Source: Gibbula magus (lineage: Eukaryota > Mollusca > Gastropoda > Trochida > Trochidae). Taken from it: 64,000 nucleotides of DNA. Shown here piece after piece: positions 43,374-54,118 of the stretch. Position numbers and translations under genes: made by a program. The stretch spans positions 40,762,023-40,826,022 of the forward strand of contig OW388296.1 in assembly GCA_936450465.1 (NCBI GenBank), written 5' to 3'. The number at the start of each line of letters is the position of its first letter. Positions within the stretch are counted from its first letter, which is position 1. The notes under the pieces were generated by a model that was not told where the DNA came from, made no database searches, and saw only the letters and a program-made list of their open reading frames with translations.

Positions 43374-44431
43374 GGAGTAGTGGATACTCTAAGTGCGTCG
43401 CCAACGCAATAGCTACCTTGCATAGGAAAACCACTAGGAAGCTCTATGATTTCCAGTGGCAGGCCTTCGCCTCGTTCTGTGCTCAGAGGGATTTCATTCC
43501 GGCAGAGGCTTCAGTGCCTCAGGTTGCGGAGTACTTGGTGTACCTTCGCAACACTAGACATCTTAAGGCGTCGTCAATTAACACCAACATGTCGGCCATC
43601 CTGTCGGTTCTCAGGAAGAGATCGCCAGGATTGGATGTGTCGGTCCTCAAGGGCCTAATTAAGACCTTCCGTTCGGTGGACGGCAGGTCCAGGCTTCGCC
43701 CACCTGAATGGGACTTAGCCATTGTGCTCAACCACCTGCGCTCCGATAGGTATGAACCGCTCTCCGACGTGCCTCTCCTCCCTCTCACCATCAAGGTCAT
43801 TTTTCTGGTGGCCATGGCCTCTGCAGCGCGGATTTCAGAGATCCATGCGTTGCAGGCGGACCTGCTACGTTTTGAGGTCAGGCAGGGGGGCTCCGCCTCG
43901 CTGGGGTTGGCTCCTGATTTTGTCTGTAAGAACCAAGCAGCGGATGAAGCGAGACGTACGTTCTCTATCCCAGCTCTGGGTTCGGACTCAGATGAGGTGG
44001 ATCTCTCTTTGTGTCCAGTAAGAGCCTTAAGGGTGTACACGCAGCGTACCCGCAGGCTGAGGGATGGCAGGCGTCGTCTGTTCTTGCCTCACTCACCCAG
44101 GAGCACCAAGGAACTAGACAAGCGAGCGTTGGGGGTGTATCTAAGATCGGCGGTAATTGATGCGTACAAGGCCGCTGATTTGCCTCCGCCGTCGCGTTCC
44201 AATCCTCATGAGATCCGCGCAGTTTCAGCCACGATGGCGTATCACTGCAACATCGCGGTTTCGGATGTCATGGCAGGGTGTTTTTGGCGTTCATCAGAGG
44301 TTTTCGCCAACCATTACCTGCGAGATGTCTCCACTGCTGATCTTGAAGGCATCTCTAGGCTGGGTCCACAGGTCTTCGCGCAGACGAAGGTGGTCCCCCC
44401 AACCAGACCAAGAAGGGGTCATCCTTCTTAG
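41435..44431 (+). CDS. DIRS tyrosine recombinase ORF (998-codon open frame)
   Basis: The recombinase domain occupies about 43350-44431: an N-terminal SAM-like helical part (TTRKLYDFQWQAFASFC) and the catalytic domain with Arg in ARISEIHAL, HEIR as HxxR, a Trp in GCFWRSSEVF and the nucleophile Tyr in NHYLRDV. The frame is open without interruption from 41432, immediately after the gag TGA and in the same frame as gag, and overlaps all of RT/RNase H. The first ATG is at 41771, far from the domain. How translation reaches the recombinase (readthrough of the gag TGA, internal initiation or splicing) cannot be told. The extreme N-terminal part need not be coding. Confidence 0.85.
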   Translation: MVTPAAPSSTRSGVGGLGGGSPPRLCQQLGTVRVRPLRVSDSGSGVPHSRLVSAAPHLYSNGAYLSRGPAQIDIGTGGDINLQTGGAGGPDPASNAGVLLPSVRNTQKELEKMAANSRFEGVQPLLPRSAAIFSTLDASLSDAVLGALRLHGVSRSTGCVPARADSLSGPQVPPLHPGRQTFSVVRAPVRDLVRPLVIHTGDSAHRPIPSPMRHSVPNVLGRWDRSRPLPGRSRGAAQVHDGPVPSSGVASELREVGLGSGNSSEVPRGYPRHPAVPRFRHEGADGSLRSPYGSRARCLALPTSVAKSVGVINVSSGPDPQGEVVPSPVTGVPESPHQGDALSSRHSLNPRPTSVPSLVAGRRECVRRRSTSSSPPLSSPVCRRLHPRVGSAHESRTGGGSLVPIRAEPTHQRPQVGRSTSCHSALAGPLEGPVPASTHGQFGGCLVDKQAGVHQGTVSATRVTPALRVGGRGGPGHSSGPHSRCQERLGGRVVTSGCPSPNGVATESGGFQGVVSPVRHPADRSVRDVSQPPIANLHLPSARPASDGLRRALVRVGGDGRLCFSAAGHPLPSCSQDRGNSDSSSPAGRPLVASPAVVRSSPSALSAGTGSDSDTEGSAHQQAKRKVTREPSGVLPSRLACIKRGLRSSGYSKCVANAIATLHRKTTRKLYDFQWQAFASFCAQRDFIPAEASVPQVAEYLVYLRNTRHLKASSINTNMSAILSVLRKRSPGLDVSVLKGLIKTFRSVDGRSRLRPPEWDLAIVLNHLRSDRYEPLSDVPLLPLTIKVIFLVAMASAARISEIHALQADLLRFEVRQGGSASLGLAPDFVCKNQAADEARRTFSIPALGSDSDEVDLSLCPVRALRVYTQRTRRLRDGRRRLFLPHSPRSTKELDKRALGVYLRSAVIDAYKAADLPPPSRSNPHEIRAVSATMAYHCNIAVSDVMAGCFWRSSEVFANHYLRDVSTADLEGISRLGPQVFAQTKVVPPTRPRRGHPS

Positions 44432-44452
44432 ACGCGTTTGGGACTTATTGTA

Positions 44453-44458
44453 AATAAA
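44453..44458 (+). terminator. DIRS polyadenylation signal candidate
   Basis: AATAAA 22 bases after the recombinase stop codon. Confidence 0.45.
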
Positions 44459-44738
44459 CAGGGTTTACATTGCTTACTCTCGTGTCTGTTGGTTTTTTCT
44501 TTAACTTCGTTTTGACCCCCCCCTCCCTGTTGGGGTTTGGGGGGCGGTATGTTGATCGGAAGTTGAGTGGCAGGGTTGTCTCTTCGATCCGCTTAGCGGT
44601 AGAGATGGTATCTCCCGGGCTGTGCCTTGTCCTCACCACAGGGTGGAGGACTCGTAGGTTGGCTTACACTCAGGGCTAGTCGCTGGTCTCGTCACTACCA
44701 TGTATCTACTGACCCGCCTCCTTGCGGTGGGATTCTAG

Positions 44739-44831
44739 GCAAAGTAGGTCTAGTCAACAGATAGGTATTTAAATAATAGTACGTTTTTGATTAAACGTAA
44801 TTATTTATACTTACCTGTTGACTAGACCTAC
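44739..44831. repeat. DIRS internal complementary region
   Basis: 44739-44779 is complementary to the left outer end (GTCAACAGATAGGTATTT), and 44774-44831 is complementary to the right outer end (GATTAAACGTAATTATTTAT, then ACTTACCTGTTGACTAGACC). The two halves meet at ATAATA, matching the TATTAT at both element ends. In the DIRS model this region templates completion of the circular intermediate. Confidence 0.9.
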
Positions 44832-44878
44832 GCTCTAGGCCCTCCCATCCTCCCCACTTGGTCTGTCTTGCCTTTGGG

Positions 44879-45047
44879 ACTTTCGGAGAGTGATATGAAC
44901 CGGTAGTGACGTCACGAGACCATCTAGACTTACCGGCCCTTGGATAAGGGATTTTACGCACCCCTCATCCATTCTTCAAGTTCGTCTGTATTAAGGTTGA
45001 AATAGCATTACCCCTGGGAGGTAAGGCAAAGTAGGTCTAGTCAACAG
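44879..45047 (-). repeat. DIRS right inverted terminal repeat
   Basis: Inverted copy of 38012-38182. Beyond it, 45048-45089 is unique to the right end and includes ATTACGTTTAATCAAAAACG, which reappears inverted in the internal complementary region. Confidence 0.9.
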
Positions 45048-45089
45048 GTAAGTATAAATAATTACGTTTAATCAAAAACGTACTATTAT

Positions 45090-45601
45090 ATAATGTGTGT
45101 ACGATCTTAAAAAATAGTATGATCTCTCCACCACATTATTATATGTTTGATACTAGCAATTTATTTCCAAGCTTTGTGTTGCTCTTTCAACACATATATA
45201 TAGCAGATTGGCAAAGTTATGGTAACAAAATATTTTTAAACTGCTTTAATCGTTTCACTACCTAGATTCTTATTACTACATTCCATTATCTGACCATTGC
45301 TATAAAGTCCACTCCATAACATACCCCACTTATTATCTCCTGATGAGCTACAGAGGCCATGGCTCTATTTTTCATCCTTGAATTACTAAATGTGTTCACA
45401 CTAAATTGACCGCTAGCAGTTTTCGTTTTATACGCGACATGGTTTAACGACTACGGATAATCGGGTCGTGAAATTGGCTATTTTATTCTCTTAAGTATTG
45501 ATATTACTATCATTACAAATTACAAATGCTAATATTTAAATATGCTAAAGCGAGGTACAGTACCTTTAAAAGCTCTTTAAAACTGGATATTGTTATTACA
45601 G
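45090..45601. other. Intergenic DNA right of the DIRS element
   Basis: AT-rich. The end of this stretch (about 45555-45580) carries GTACAGTACCTTTAA, resembling a TTAA-type MITE end, but no partner was found. Confidence 0.35.
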
Positions 45602-46083
45602 TCTGGGGTCAAAAGTTCTTCCACACCCTAGCTTTTCCCATAGACTTACATGTTAATTAACCTTTGCAAGAATAATTTTCATAATTTAAGTTTAAGTCAA
45701 ATTGTTGTAAAATTTAACAAACATCTTTGAAAATATGTTAGCTGTGCATCTGTAATTTCGTTCATCTTTATTTTGATCACACATCAAATGACATCGGACA
45801 GAACGTATATACAAGTTAATGTACCAATGTCCCATTGACCGCCATGTTAAAGTATTGACGTATGATGTATATGCTTTGCTTACATGAAGACACTTTTCTT
45901 GACACTCAACGGAAACTAACATGGAAATTATGTGTATGTAGCTGAAGTGATTTCCAATCTTTTGATATATATTTTATAACCATTTTACATACATTTTAAT
46001 TTTGAACATTATTCTTGCAACGGTTAATTAACCTGAAAGTTTATGGAAAATGCCAGAGTGGGGAAGAACTTTTGGTCCCTGGG
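45602..46083. repeat. Fold-back element, ~85-bp arms
   Basis: 45602-45690 (GGGGTCAAAAGTTCTTCC... GTTAATTAACC) is inverted at about 45990-46083 (GGTTAATTAACC... GGAAGAACTTTTGGTCC) with scattered mismatches. The spacer of about 300 bases has no coding content. Confidence 0.6.
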
Positions 46084-47439
46084 TGTATATTATATATTAT
46101 TATATTAGTTCATTCCACGTGGTACATTCTATCCTTCTCAACATCGTTCTGCTGTAGGTTGTTTATTCATCGCTCTATATGTAGTATGTTATTCAGCCCA
46201 AACATATCGTGAATATGTATCGAGATCTCTCCATTTTTTACCTTGCCTTCAACCTAGCCAGAAGTGGTGAAACGAATCAGCGACACCTATCGTGATCACG
46301 TGTTACGTCCCTTACCATCTGCTAACATACAGCCAATGAAATCGCCGTTTACATTCGGAAACAATTCAAAATAAGCGACGATCGACACAGTCACAGAGGC
46401 ATTTCAACTGTCTTCTGATTGGCTTACCCGTTTAGCCTGCAGTACGTTAGCACTGAAATGCGATGGTTGAGGTCAAGGACGGAAGGAGAAGATATGGAAA
46501 CATTTTCGTTACGCCTGTGACGTTGTAAAGATGATGGATGCCCTGTCACAGCCTTTCTTCAATAATTCTCATATTTGATCAAAATACGTTGAAATACTTT
46601 TGATGATCCATAATATACGGCGTGGTAGTTCGTATGAAGAAAAAACTGAAGTACATGTTATTTTATCCAGTAAAACATCTATCGATAAGTACCGTATTTC
46701 ACCCCTAGAAATAGTACATATTATATATCATATTAAGACAATAGAGCTATTAGCTGTGTATCTCAAATAGTAATTACAGTATTTATCATTTAAGAAATTG
46801 TGAGTTTTTGTTCATTAACACTGCTTAAATTAAAATACGAGATTTATATTATGCAATTAAAACTGCTGAAAAGGTATGTCTACACAAGGGGTCATAAGCC
46901 CATCTGGCCTTTCAGGTCTAATGAGCTAAAATGACAAATAAGAATGTATGAAATATATATTTTATTTCGAAGTATCAAACCCTACGTTACACACCCCACA
47001 CATAATAATACTTGTCAAATGACATCTATATCTACACAGCAGGTATATATGGAAAAAATAATAATAGAATCAAAAAGTAAAACGTATTTATAAAGAACAA
47101 ATTCAAAAGTGTTGCATTTCAAATATCACGTTAATCGACTTCTTTGCCGTAAATAAAGTAGTTGTAATAACAAGACATGTTAAACAACAGTTGCATTGAT
47201 AAGCAGCTATACCCCATTATAGCGAATATAAAACACTCCATACCACAAACATGTCCCAATAGCCCGTACACTGCGTTAAACTTATTATCAGTTTTATCAA
47301 TGGTGTTTTTAAATTACATTCAAATCAGTTTAATATTGTATCGTTTCAAAGCACTTAACTTATAATTACAAATCATCGTAGTTATCCTTTCAATTTAGTA
47401 GTATAATCAATACAACCACTTATTTATCCATGTAAAAAA
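46084..47439. other. Intergenic DNA, no gene seen
   Basis: AT-rich. The only recognised item is 46888-46935, a reversed fragment of the hairpin head of the 146-bp repeat (GCCCATCTGGCCTTTCAGG). Confidence 0.4.
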
Positions 47440-47930
47440 TCCCAATTTGTTTTGTGCCTAAAATATGTTTTCTTATATACAAATTACTTTCCTCGCCAAT
47501 TAAATTCACCTTACATACACATCATTTTGTTATTAATCACTTTCCTTTTCCCTACAAATCATGCATGCATACAAATCGCATCCTTTCCTCTACAAATATT
47601 TTTTATACATGTTCATAAAAATGACTTTCTATTTCCATTAAAATCATTTTGCTATCCATACAAATCACTTTCCCTTCCCATTAAATCATTTATTATACAT
47701 GGACACACAATTAACTTTCTTTTCTATACAAACTATTTTGCTATCCATACAAATCACTTTTCCCTATTAATCACGTTCTTATACATGTACATACAAATCA
47801 TTTTCCTTTTCCCTATAAATCACGTTCTTATACATGTACATACACATCATTTTCCTTTTCCCTATTAATCACGTTCTTATACATTTACATTCAAATCACT
47901 TTCCTTTTCTATACAAATCCATTTACATAC
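47440..47930. repeat. Minisatellite, 49-bp unit
   Basis: CACGTTCTTATACATGTACA starts at 47772 and 47821 and recurs (with TTTACA) at 47870, a period of exactly 49. Degenerate units built of ACAAATCA(C/T)TTTCC extend left to about 47440 and right to about 47930. It explains the open frame at 47452-47868. Confidence 0.8.
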
Positions 47931-48651
47931 AAATGATAGTTGTCTGCCATAAATTGTTCAATCTAATTTCTAATTAACCGGCAAAAACCTCATCAACATA
48001 AGCAACTGGCCCCAACCATAACAGATAAGAACATGATCAGGGAATATGATGGTCAGTTTCAAGAATGTCTCTTATAGTATTTCTGACCCAGCAGATATAT
48101 AAGACTCATCCTGCGGCATGTTTCCAGTACCGTCCAGTACTTCTCCCAGTTTAACTATCATTTTAAAATTTGCTCTTTTTTCATTCAAATAATTGATGCA
48201 AATATTCCAGACAATATTAACTGCACATACTGAGGACATAAGAAGTCGAGTCTCCACAAATGTTATCAACGAATGTCGATCAATGCGGGATCGTTGGAAA
48301 CTAATTAATTATTCAAATGTCTGGTTTTATTTGTACGCCATCCGTGTAACTAGGTCACGCAGTACATATATATGGGTCAATAGTACATATACTGCATTCA
48401 CTCAATTGATGTCACTTATATATATATATTTCCATAACAGCACAGGGGCCATTGATGACATGCTTTCTTTCAACCGAAAGTTTATGCGCCATATAAACAG
48501 GTTCCCTATATACATACATTCTTTGTGCTTTGTACGATATATTCAAAGGTTGCCATATGTCAACAGATAACTGTTTGAAGTAAGATACGTATTGACTATC
48601 TCCCTATATAGTGTCACGAATATACGTGTTATTTTACCTGTAGCAGAGAAA
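47931..48651. other. Intergenic DNA, no gene supported
   Basis: An open frame of 125 codons at 48193-48570 lacks recognisable motifs and runs through a TATATA tract. Confidence 0.35.
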
Positions 48652-48655
48652 TTAA

Positions 48656-49145
48656 AGGTACATCAATTGTGTTTCATAAAATTTTATTTGGCTTTAATAC
48701 GTTCCAACACACCATATGTGCTGTTTACAACACAAACAAATTCACTCAGCTTGCATATTCATCCCCAATCGCCAAACAAATCATAATTACTAGTTTCCAA
48801 TTAAAATCGAATAACGTCATTATGCATGTGCAGAAACTGAAAGTGCACGTCCTATTTACATGCACAGTAGTTATATGACCTATTGAACATAATCAACCCA
48901 AATTTGTTATTTTATCTGGTTTAAATAATATTCCAAAATTAAGTTTGACTCATTGGCGCGCGCCACACGCGGTGCATTGTCCGGTTTTCGATCAGAAATT
49001 GATACTTTTACCTTCATATCGTCAATATACTAAGTCGTGTATCATCAAAATGGTAGTTTTCGGTAACAGTTGGTACTTCTCGATAAAATAAGACCATTTA
49101 TAACGTTTGGCACATTTGACCCTCAAAAACAGAATGGATGTACCT
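48656..49145. mobile_element. TTAA-flanked (piggyBac-like) MITE, copy B
   Basis: TTAA lies at 48652-48655 and 49146-49149. The ends AGGTACATC and GATGTACCT are inverted. This is the fuller copy of the family seen at 26903-27280, keeping about 165 bp between CATTGTCC and ACAGAATGG that copy A lacks. Confidence 0.7.
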
Positions 49146-49149
49146 TTAA

Positions 49150-50139
49150 TAGCTACATAGTATACATTCCTTAAGTTGAAAGTCCATGCACCATATGGAC
49201 AATTTTCCTAATAGTGACAATGAATATTAAGAAGCACGCATATCTGCAGGCGTTCATGTAATATATGAATGTAGTTTCGGTCGATAGCATATAGTAAAGT
49301 TCATGGCATTTCAGAATGTAATAGCCCGTCTTCCTACCATGATTGATGCTTTTTTATATCCGACATATTATGTATTTTCAAATTTAATTTGTCCTTTAAA
49401 TGTATTGTACGGTTAGTCAATAAACAGCATATAGACAATTTTAGAATGATATATAATAATGCACACTTAACTAATCATTAACTGGTTGAATGATTTAAGT
49501 CTAGGCAAATGAACTGCATAGACACTTGTCATACTAAATATTTCTAATTATTCTGCTTAAACGTATTTCCAGTTCTTCACCATCGTATCAGTAAAAATAC
49601 ATAACTATGTAACAGGTTGTAAATAGAATACAATATCTATTCAACAACAAATGATAATTAATTGTTGTTAAAATATCCTCAGCTCATAAATTATTGTCTG
49701 AATTTCCAATTATCTCCACTCAACGGGTGTTGCATTTAACATTCACATGATCACATCCGGCCGTCTATGTATAGACTTGCATATTGTAAACACATTCAAA
49801 CATTTTGCAGGACACACTGCACCCGAAATAGATTATCACATAGCTAAAACCTGTTGAAAATGTAGTATACTTTGTAAACTATATTTTACATATGTATCGA
49901 TGTCATTGTGCGATAGCATGAAGCAAGAGCGAAACACGTTAACAAAAATCACATGTTCAGTTATATATTGAGCCAAGGACCATTTGATTTGTTGTCAATT
50001 ATGACATTATTTTTCGAAGTTTGAATTTCGCAATTATGGCCCCTCTCTTTCACGATTACTGGGGACATGCTTCAAGGTCTCATTTCACAACGTCCTGTGT
50101 CACCAACATCCATTAATGAGCTCGCTGACACACTTGTTG
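49150..50139. other. Intergenic AT-rich DNA, nothing recognised
   Basis: No gene or repeat family identified. Confidence 0.35.
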
Positions 50140-50600
50140 TTGAATATAATGCTCCCTATAAACACAAATTCAAAATATACTATGAACATAAAATGTGCAA
50201 AAGGGAAACAGTCAATTGTATCATCAATGATTTTCTATAACGCTCCTTATAAACACAACTTTTAAATATTCTAGAACATACATGATTGAGCCAAAGGAAA
50301 ACAATCAATTTAACCACCAATAATTGCTATAATGTTCCTTAAAAACACACTTTGCATATGCTGTGGACATGAAATGCTCCTACAAAATTAAAACAATTAA
50401 TTGTATCAGCAACAATGTTCCTATAAACAGACATTCTAGATATTCTATAAAATACACGTGTACAAGGGAAACACAATATTGTAGCAATAATGAGTCACTA
50501 TGTTTCTTGTAAATATACATTTACATATATGCTATTGAAACAAAATGCCCGTGAAAGTAAATGTCTGATCAGAAGAATGGAAATAATTGAAGCAATTACT
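50140..50600. repeat. Highly degenerate ~88-bp tandem repeat
   Basis: Related CTCCTTATAAACACA-like blocks occur near 50152, 50242, 50334, 50417 and 50503 (spacing 83-93), each followed by an A/T-rich segment and AACAAT(C/T)AATT. Old and eroded. Confidence 0.5.
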
Positions 50601-51999
50601 CTCTGTAAAAGTTTCTTATCACACAATGTGATATAAACATAAACGAATGATGTGAAAATTAAAATCAATGCGTACAAGACTAGAAAGAATTATGTACAAT
50701 GATTACAACTTAAACACACACGTTCTTAATGTTCTGTAAATATAAAATGGAAAGAATAAATTGTTCCAAATTTTTATCATTCAGTTAATATGTATCTAAA
50801 TGTGGAATAAACATATATAAACATAAACATAAGACCATGGTTGGAATTATGGAAAGGATTGAATCAAAGTGCCGCTTTTTATGACCGATACATACATTCT
50901 CATTATGTCGCTTGTTCGAGAAGCACATCACGACTAATAATGACAATAAATGCCTACGATATATTACTGAAAGTTTTCAATAACATGTTTTATTTTTAAG
51001 GATAATCGGACGTTGAATCTTTTTTAAATGACCACTTTTTACATTCATCGACGAGCGATGTAAACAATTCTTCGAAAGTTTTTTTTATAAGATTTTGAAG
51101 CGCTCTCCTCAATTTGAACAATACCTACTCAGACGATATATAAAAACCGATCCGAAATTTAAAACAATCACAAACTTCCAACTGATAGAAATTGACAGTT
51201 GACAATATGTCGCTAAAGAACAGATGTTGTAACTAGTGTTATTAACTTTGAAGATGAGCTCCACTATCTATTCAAATGCACCCTTTTACGGATTTAAGTT
51301 ATTGTTAAAAGAACCTTGCTATTCCTGGCCAAGTTTCTAAAAGTTTCGTCAAGTATTTTCAAGTAAAATTTCTAACTCAAACAACAAGTTCATCAGCATT
51401 GTTTGATTGAAATAAACATATGCAGTTAGGTTGGTGTTGATTCTAGATATATTAATTTACATTTTGTACTCATGTATTACCGATTGTGGGTCATTTTTTA
51501 GTAATAAACGAGTGATGATGACGATGGTGATGATGATAATGATGATTGTGCATCTCTCGCTTACTGTTCACATGTTTTTACATCCTAATGAAAACATGAT
51601 TCTTAAGTTTCTTGTTTATACATTGGAAAAAGTCTTGTATAATATGTCAGTTCATAGAAACAAATACAACATGAGTATTGATAGTAGTTGCACTATGAGT
51701 ATAAACATAATTTACTCGACCATGTTTACCCTAGTTGAAAAACGTTAAATGTATTAATGTCAATGATTAGATAAACAACAATTATCACAAATTAAAGCAA
51801 AATGATTTGCATCAGAGTATATAAGGCATCACATTGCAATGGCAGCGTTGAACAAACAATTCATAAATAGACAGGCTTAAGTAAGAACCGAGATCAACAC
51901 ACGTTCACATTCTTATAGGTGTATATGCCAGGGTTGTAGTCTAATGCCTTTGTATTTTCACATATAGACTTCTAAATATAATTACAAAAGTACATCTTA
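50601..51999. other. Intergenic DNA, no gene seen
   Basis: AT-rich with a GATGAT-type microsatellite at about 51513-51547. The short frame 51431-51748 runs through it and is not convincing. Confidence 0.35.
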
Positions 52000-52005
52000 T
52001 TTATT
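52000..52005 (-). terminator. Polyadenylation signal candidate of TMEM229-like gene
   Basis: AATAAA on the - strand, about 380 bases after the stop. The interval 52006-52381 would be 3' UTR and explains the meaningless open frame there. Confidence 0.4.
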
Positions 52006-52381
52006 GGTAAAGGAAACATGAATTCGATATGTTTTGTGCAAACCAAAATAGTCTATATATATCAACAACAACTGATATTAAAGAAAACATTAGTTCAAAG
52101 GACACACATATTACTGTCGTCACGAATAATGAAATACTAAACAAAATAATGCAAAAAATCTCACCAAAACCAAATGAAAATATATAAAAATAACTTAACA
52201 TACAATGAAATTTAATCTCGCCATGAGTAAAAGAAACATGTTGGAAGATGTTCACAAAAGTCAATGTACAGGTTATAAACAAAAATGTAAACGATGTTGA
52301 AATATACTGACAAACGAAATCAAAACGTGTCAAATATATATGAAAATAAGTGATAGACCTAAAATAGTCATGAGGACCTCG

Positions 52382-52990
52382 TCAAGAGACCTTCTTGTCC
52401 ATGGTGAATGAATGGGTGAATTTCATGTTGAGAATGAGCTTGTACACTGTGTCCTGTAGGGCACATCCAACAATCCAGGCGGGAGCGTACTCTAGAGTGA
52501 TGAGTCCGTGGAGATTGTACGGGTAATGGCTGTAGTCCCAAGAGCAAGCGTTAAACTGGCGCAGAACCAGGCCGCACGAATACTCCCATATATAGACACA
52601 GAAGAGGTACACAAAAAGACGACCAAATATGAAGATGCCCCGTCCCATCATCAGAAGGAAGAGCTTTTCGACGAGGAAACCCAGTCCGCCATAGATGAAG
52701 AAGGTGAATATGGAAGTATGACCCATTAACTGACGGTTTCCCTTCGGTTCAAAAACAGCATCAAACAATGCAGTGAACACGATTTCGTCCAGGACTCCTT
52801 GAAGTCCGTACAAATAGAACCTCGCCCATGCTGGCACTCTTGATAACTGGCCCGTCATTTCCAGGGAGATCTGAAAAATATGGATTCCATTATTGAATAT
52901 ATTCCATGGTGCGGAAGACAAAATACTGATTATGCAAATGGGAACTACAGTTTTGACATCAAACGGTTTATCATTATGGGGTGATTCCAT
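52382..52990 (-). CDS. TMEM229-like multi-pass membrane protein
   Basis: The 202-codon frame resembles TMEM229A/B: RFYLYGLQGVLDEIVFTALFD, FFIYGGLGFLVEKLFLLM, the conserved WEYSCGLVLRQFNACSWDYS, and HGLITLEYAPAWIVG. At least four hydrophobic helices are visible. The family belongs to a clan with bacterial ABC_trans_CmpB proteins; its function is poorly known. The homologous part begins near residue 45, where an ATG (52858) follows an acceptor-like TTTTTCAG on the - strand. The true start may therefore be that Met (158 residues, close to vertebrate TMEM229B), with 52873-52990 being intron or 5' UTR. Confidence 0.8.
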   Translation of the reverse strand: MESPHNDKPFDVKTVVPICIISILSSAPWNIFNNGIHIFQISLEMTGQLSRVPAWARFYLYGLQGVLDEIVFTALFDAVFEPKGNRQLMGHTSIFTFFIYGGLGFLVEKLFLLMMGRGIFIFGRLFVYLFCVYIWEYSCGLVLRQFNACSWDYSHYPYNLHGLITLEYAPAWIVGCALQDTVYKLILNMKFTHSFTMDKKVS

Positions 52991-53038
52991 TAACTATGTT
53001 CCTAAGAACTTTCCCTCCGCAAGACATATAACACTTGC

Positions 53039-53109
53039 CAGTCTCCATCACTGGCTAATTTGGGCTTTGTACGTCGCATTTCCCTTGAATTAGTCAGTGG
53101 TGGAGACTG
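53039..53109. repeat. Inverted repeat upstream of TMEM229-like gene
   Basis: Arms 53039-53060 and 53088-53109 match at 20 of 22 positions (CAGTCTCCATCACTGGCTAA). It lies about 50 bases 5' of the annotated start. Confidence 0.6.
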
Positions 53110-54118
53110 GGGCGAGTTGCCTTGCAGAGGGAAGCTAGAAATGAGGCAGCGAAATCTAATGCAGCAAGTTAGAAACTTTTGAATTTAAAAAACTTCTAAA
53201 GCATTGAGAGCAAACTTCCCTAGCAAGGAATAAATTCGCGCTAGCCTCCGAGGCTTCACTTTCATAACCTTTTCGTGCTAGCGAATCAGAGCATACTATG
53301 CACTTCAAGTGCAGCACGGAAAATTGAAGGAAATGCTGCAAGGCTTATTTCAGCCACTGACGGCGAGTAATGCCTTGCGTAGTGAAGTTCTTTTTATGAT
53401 ATGTAAGGCGCCTTTCAGATTTATAAGAGTAGTTAGCGAAAGAAATCTTGACATCGCCAGAACCCTGACGACATTTGTATCATAGAAACGTTGATGTTAT
53501 TGACGGAGAAAACGGAATGTAAGCCTAATCTAACACATGAAATATAATTTCGTTCTTTTACGTATAAGACAGAATCTCTTTCTCCTGCCGTCATATAGTA
53601 TATAGTATAGTGTGGGAGATTGATGGCGCTGTGGCAATGCGTGTATAGATACACTTAAGGGTGCCAGGTTTGAATATAGGATCCAAGTGCGAATCAGCAC
53701 TGTTGGAAGCGTTTGTAAAATCTCCAATTAAGTAAATAAGAATATAGCATTCTCGGTTGTGACGAGCCACGAGAGACATATCTGAAAAGCTTGACGCCAT
53801 TTTGAAACGTTTAGATTCAAACAAAGGATATCGAAAAGACTTCAGAAAACAAGATTCAAATCTAATACGTGAATAATTTCGAAATACGTCTTACGAACTG
53901 AGCAGATTGCAGGAAATTCGTTTGGAAGCGCAAGGGTAACACAATACTATATACTTTTAACATGAATGCGGGATAGGCTAAAGGGGTATTGCAGTGAGAG
54001 ATATACAGTTGACACCCATATCCATATTTCCTCTAAGCCTGGAGTTGACAAATAAACACATCCAAAATTACAGACACTTCAGACCTTGAAAACTACGTTT
54101 CTCGTGATCTTGACCCGT
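53110..54118. other. Intergenic DNA, no gene seen
   Basis: Overlapping open frames on the - strand at 53433-53824 show no recognisable motifs. A weak palindrome around GCGCTAGC/GTGCTAGCG lies near 53235-53288. Confidence 0.35.

Larger units (their letters stand above)
37994..45089 (+). mobile_element. DIRS-type tyrosine-recombinase retrotransposon, near complete
   Basis: About 7.1 kb, visibly GC-richer than its surroundings. It has inverted terminal repeats of about 170 bp, gag, RT/RNase H and tyrosine recombinase in order, and an internal complementary region that copies both outer ends, the structure diagnostic of DIRS elements, which integrate by recombinase rather than integrase and make no target duplication. 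The ends lie within TATTAT at 37994-37999 and 45084-45089. The closely matching ITRs suggest recent insertion. RT/RNase H is damaged, so this copy is probably not autonomous. Confidence 0.92.

Noticed and set aside
41093..44040. Several long - strand frames inside the DIRS element
   Set aside because: Shadows of GC-rich coding DNA with no retroelement motifs on that strand.
47452..47868. 138-codon frame
   Set aside because: It translates the 49-bp minisatellite, not a gene.
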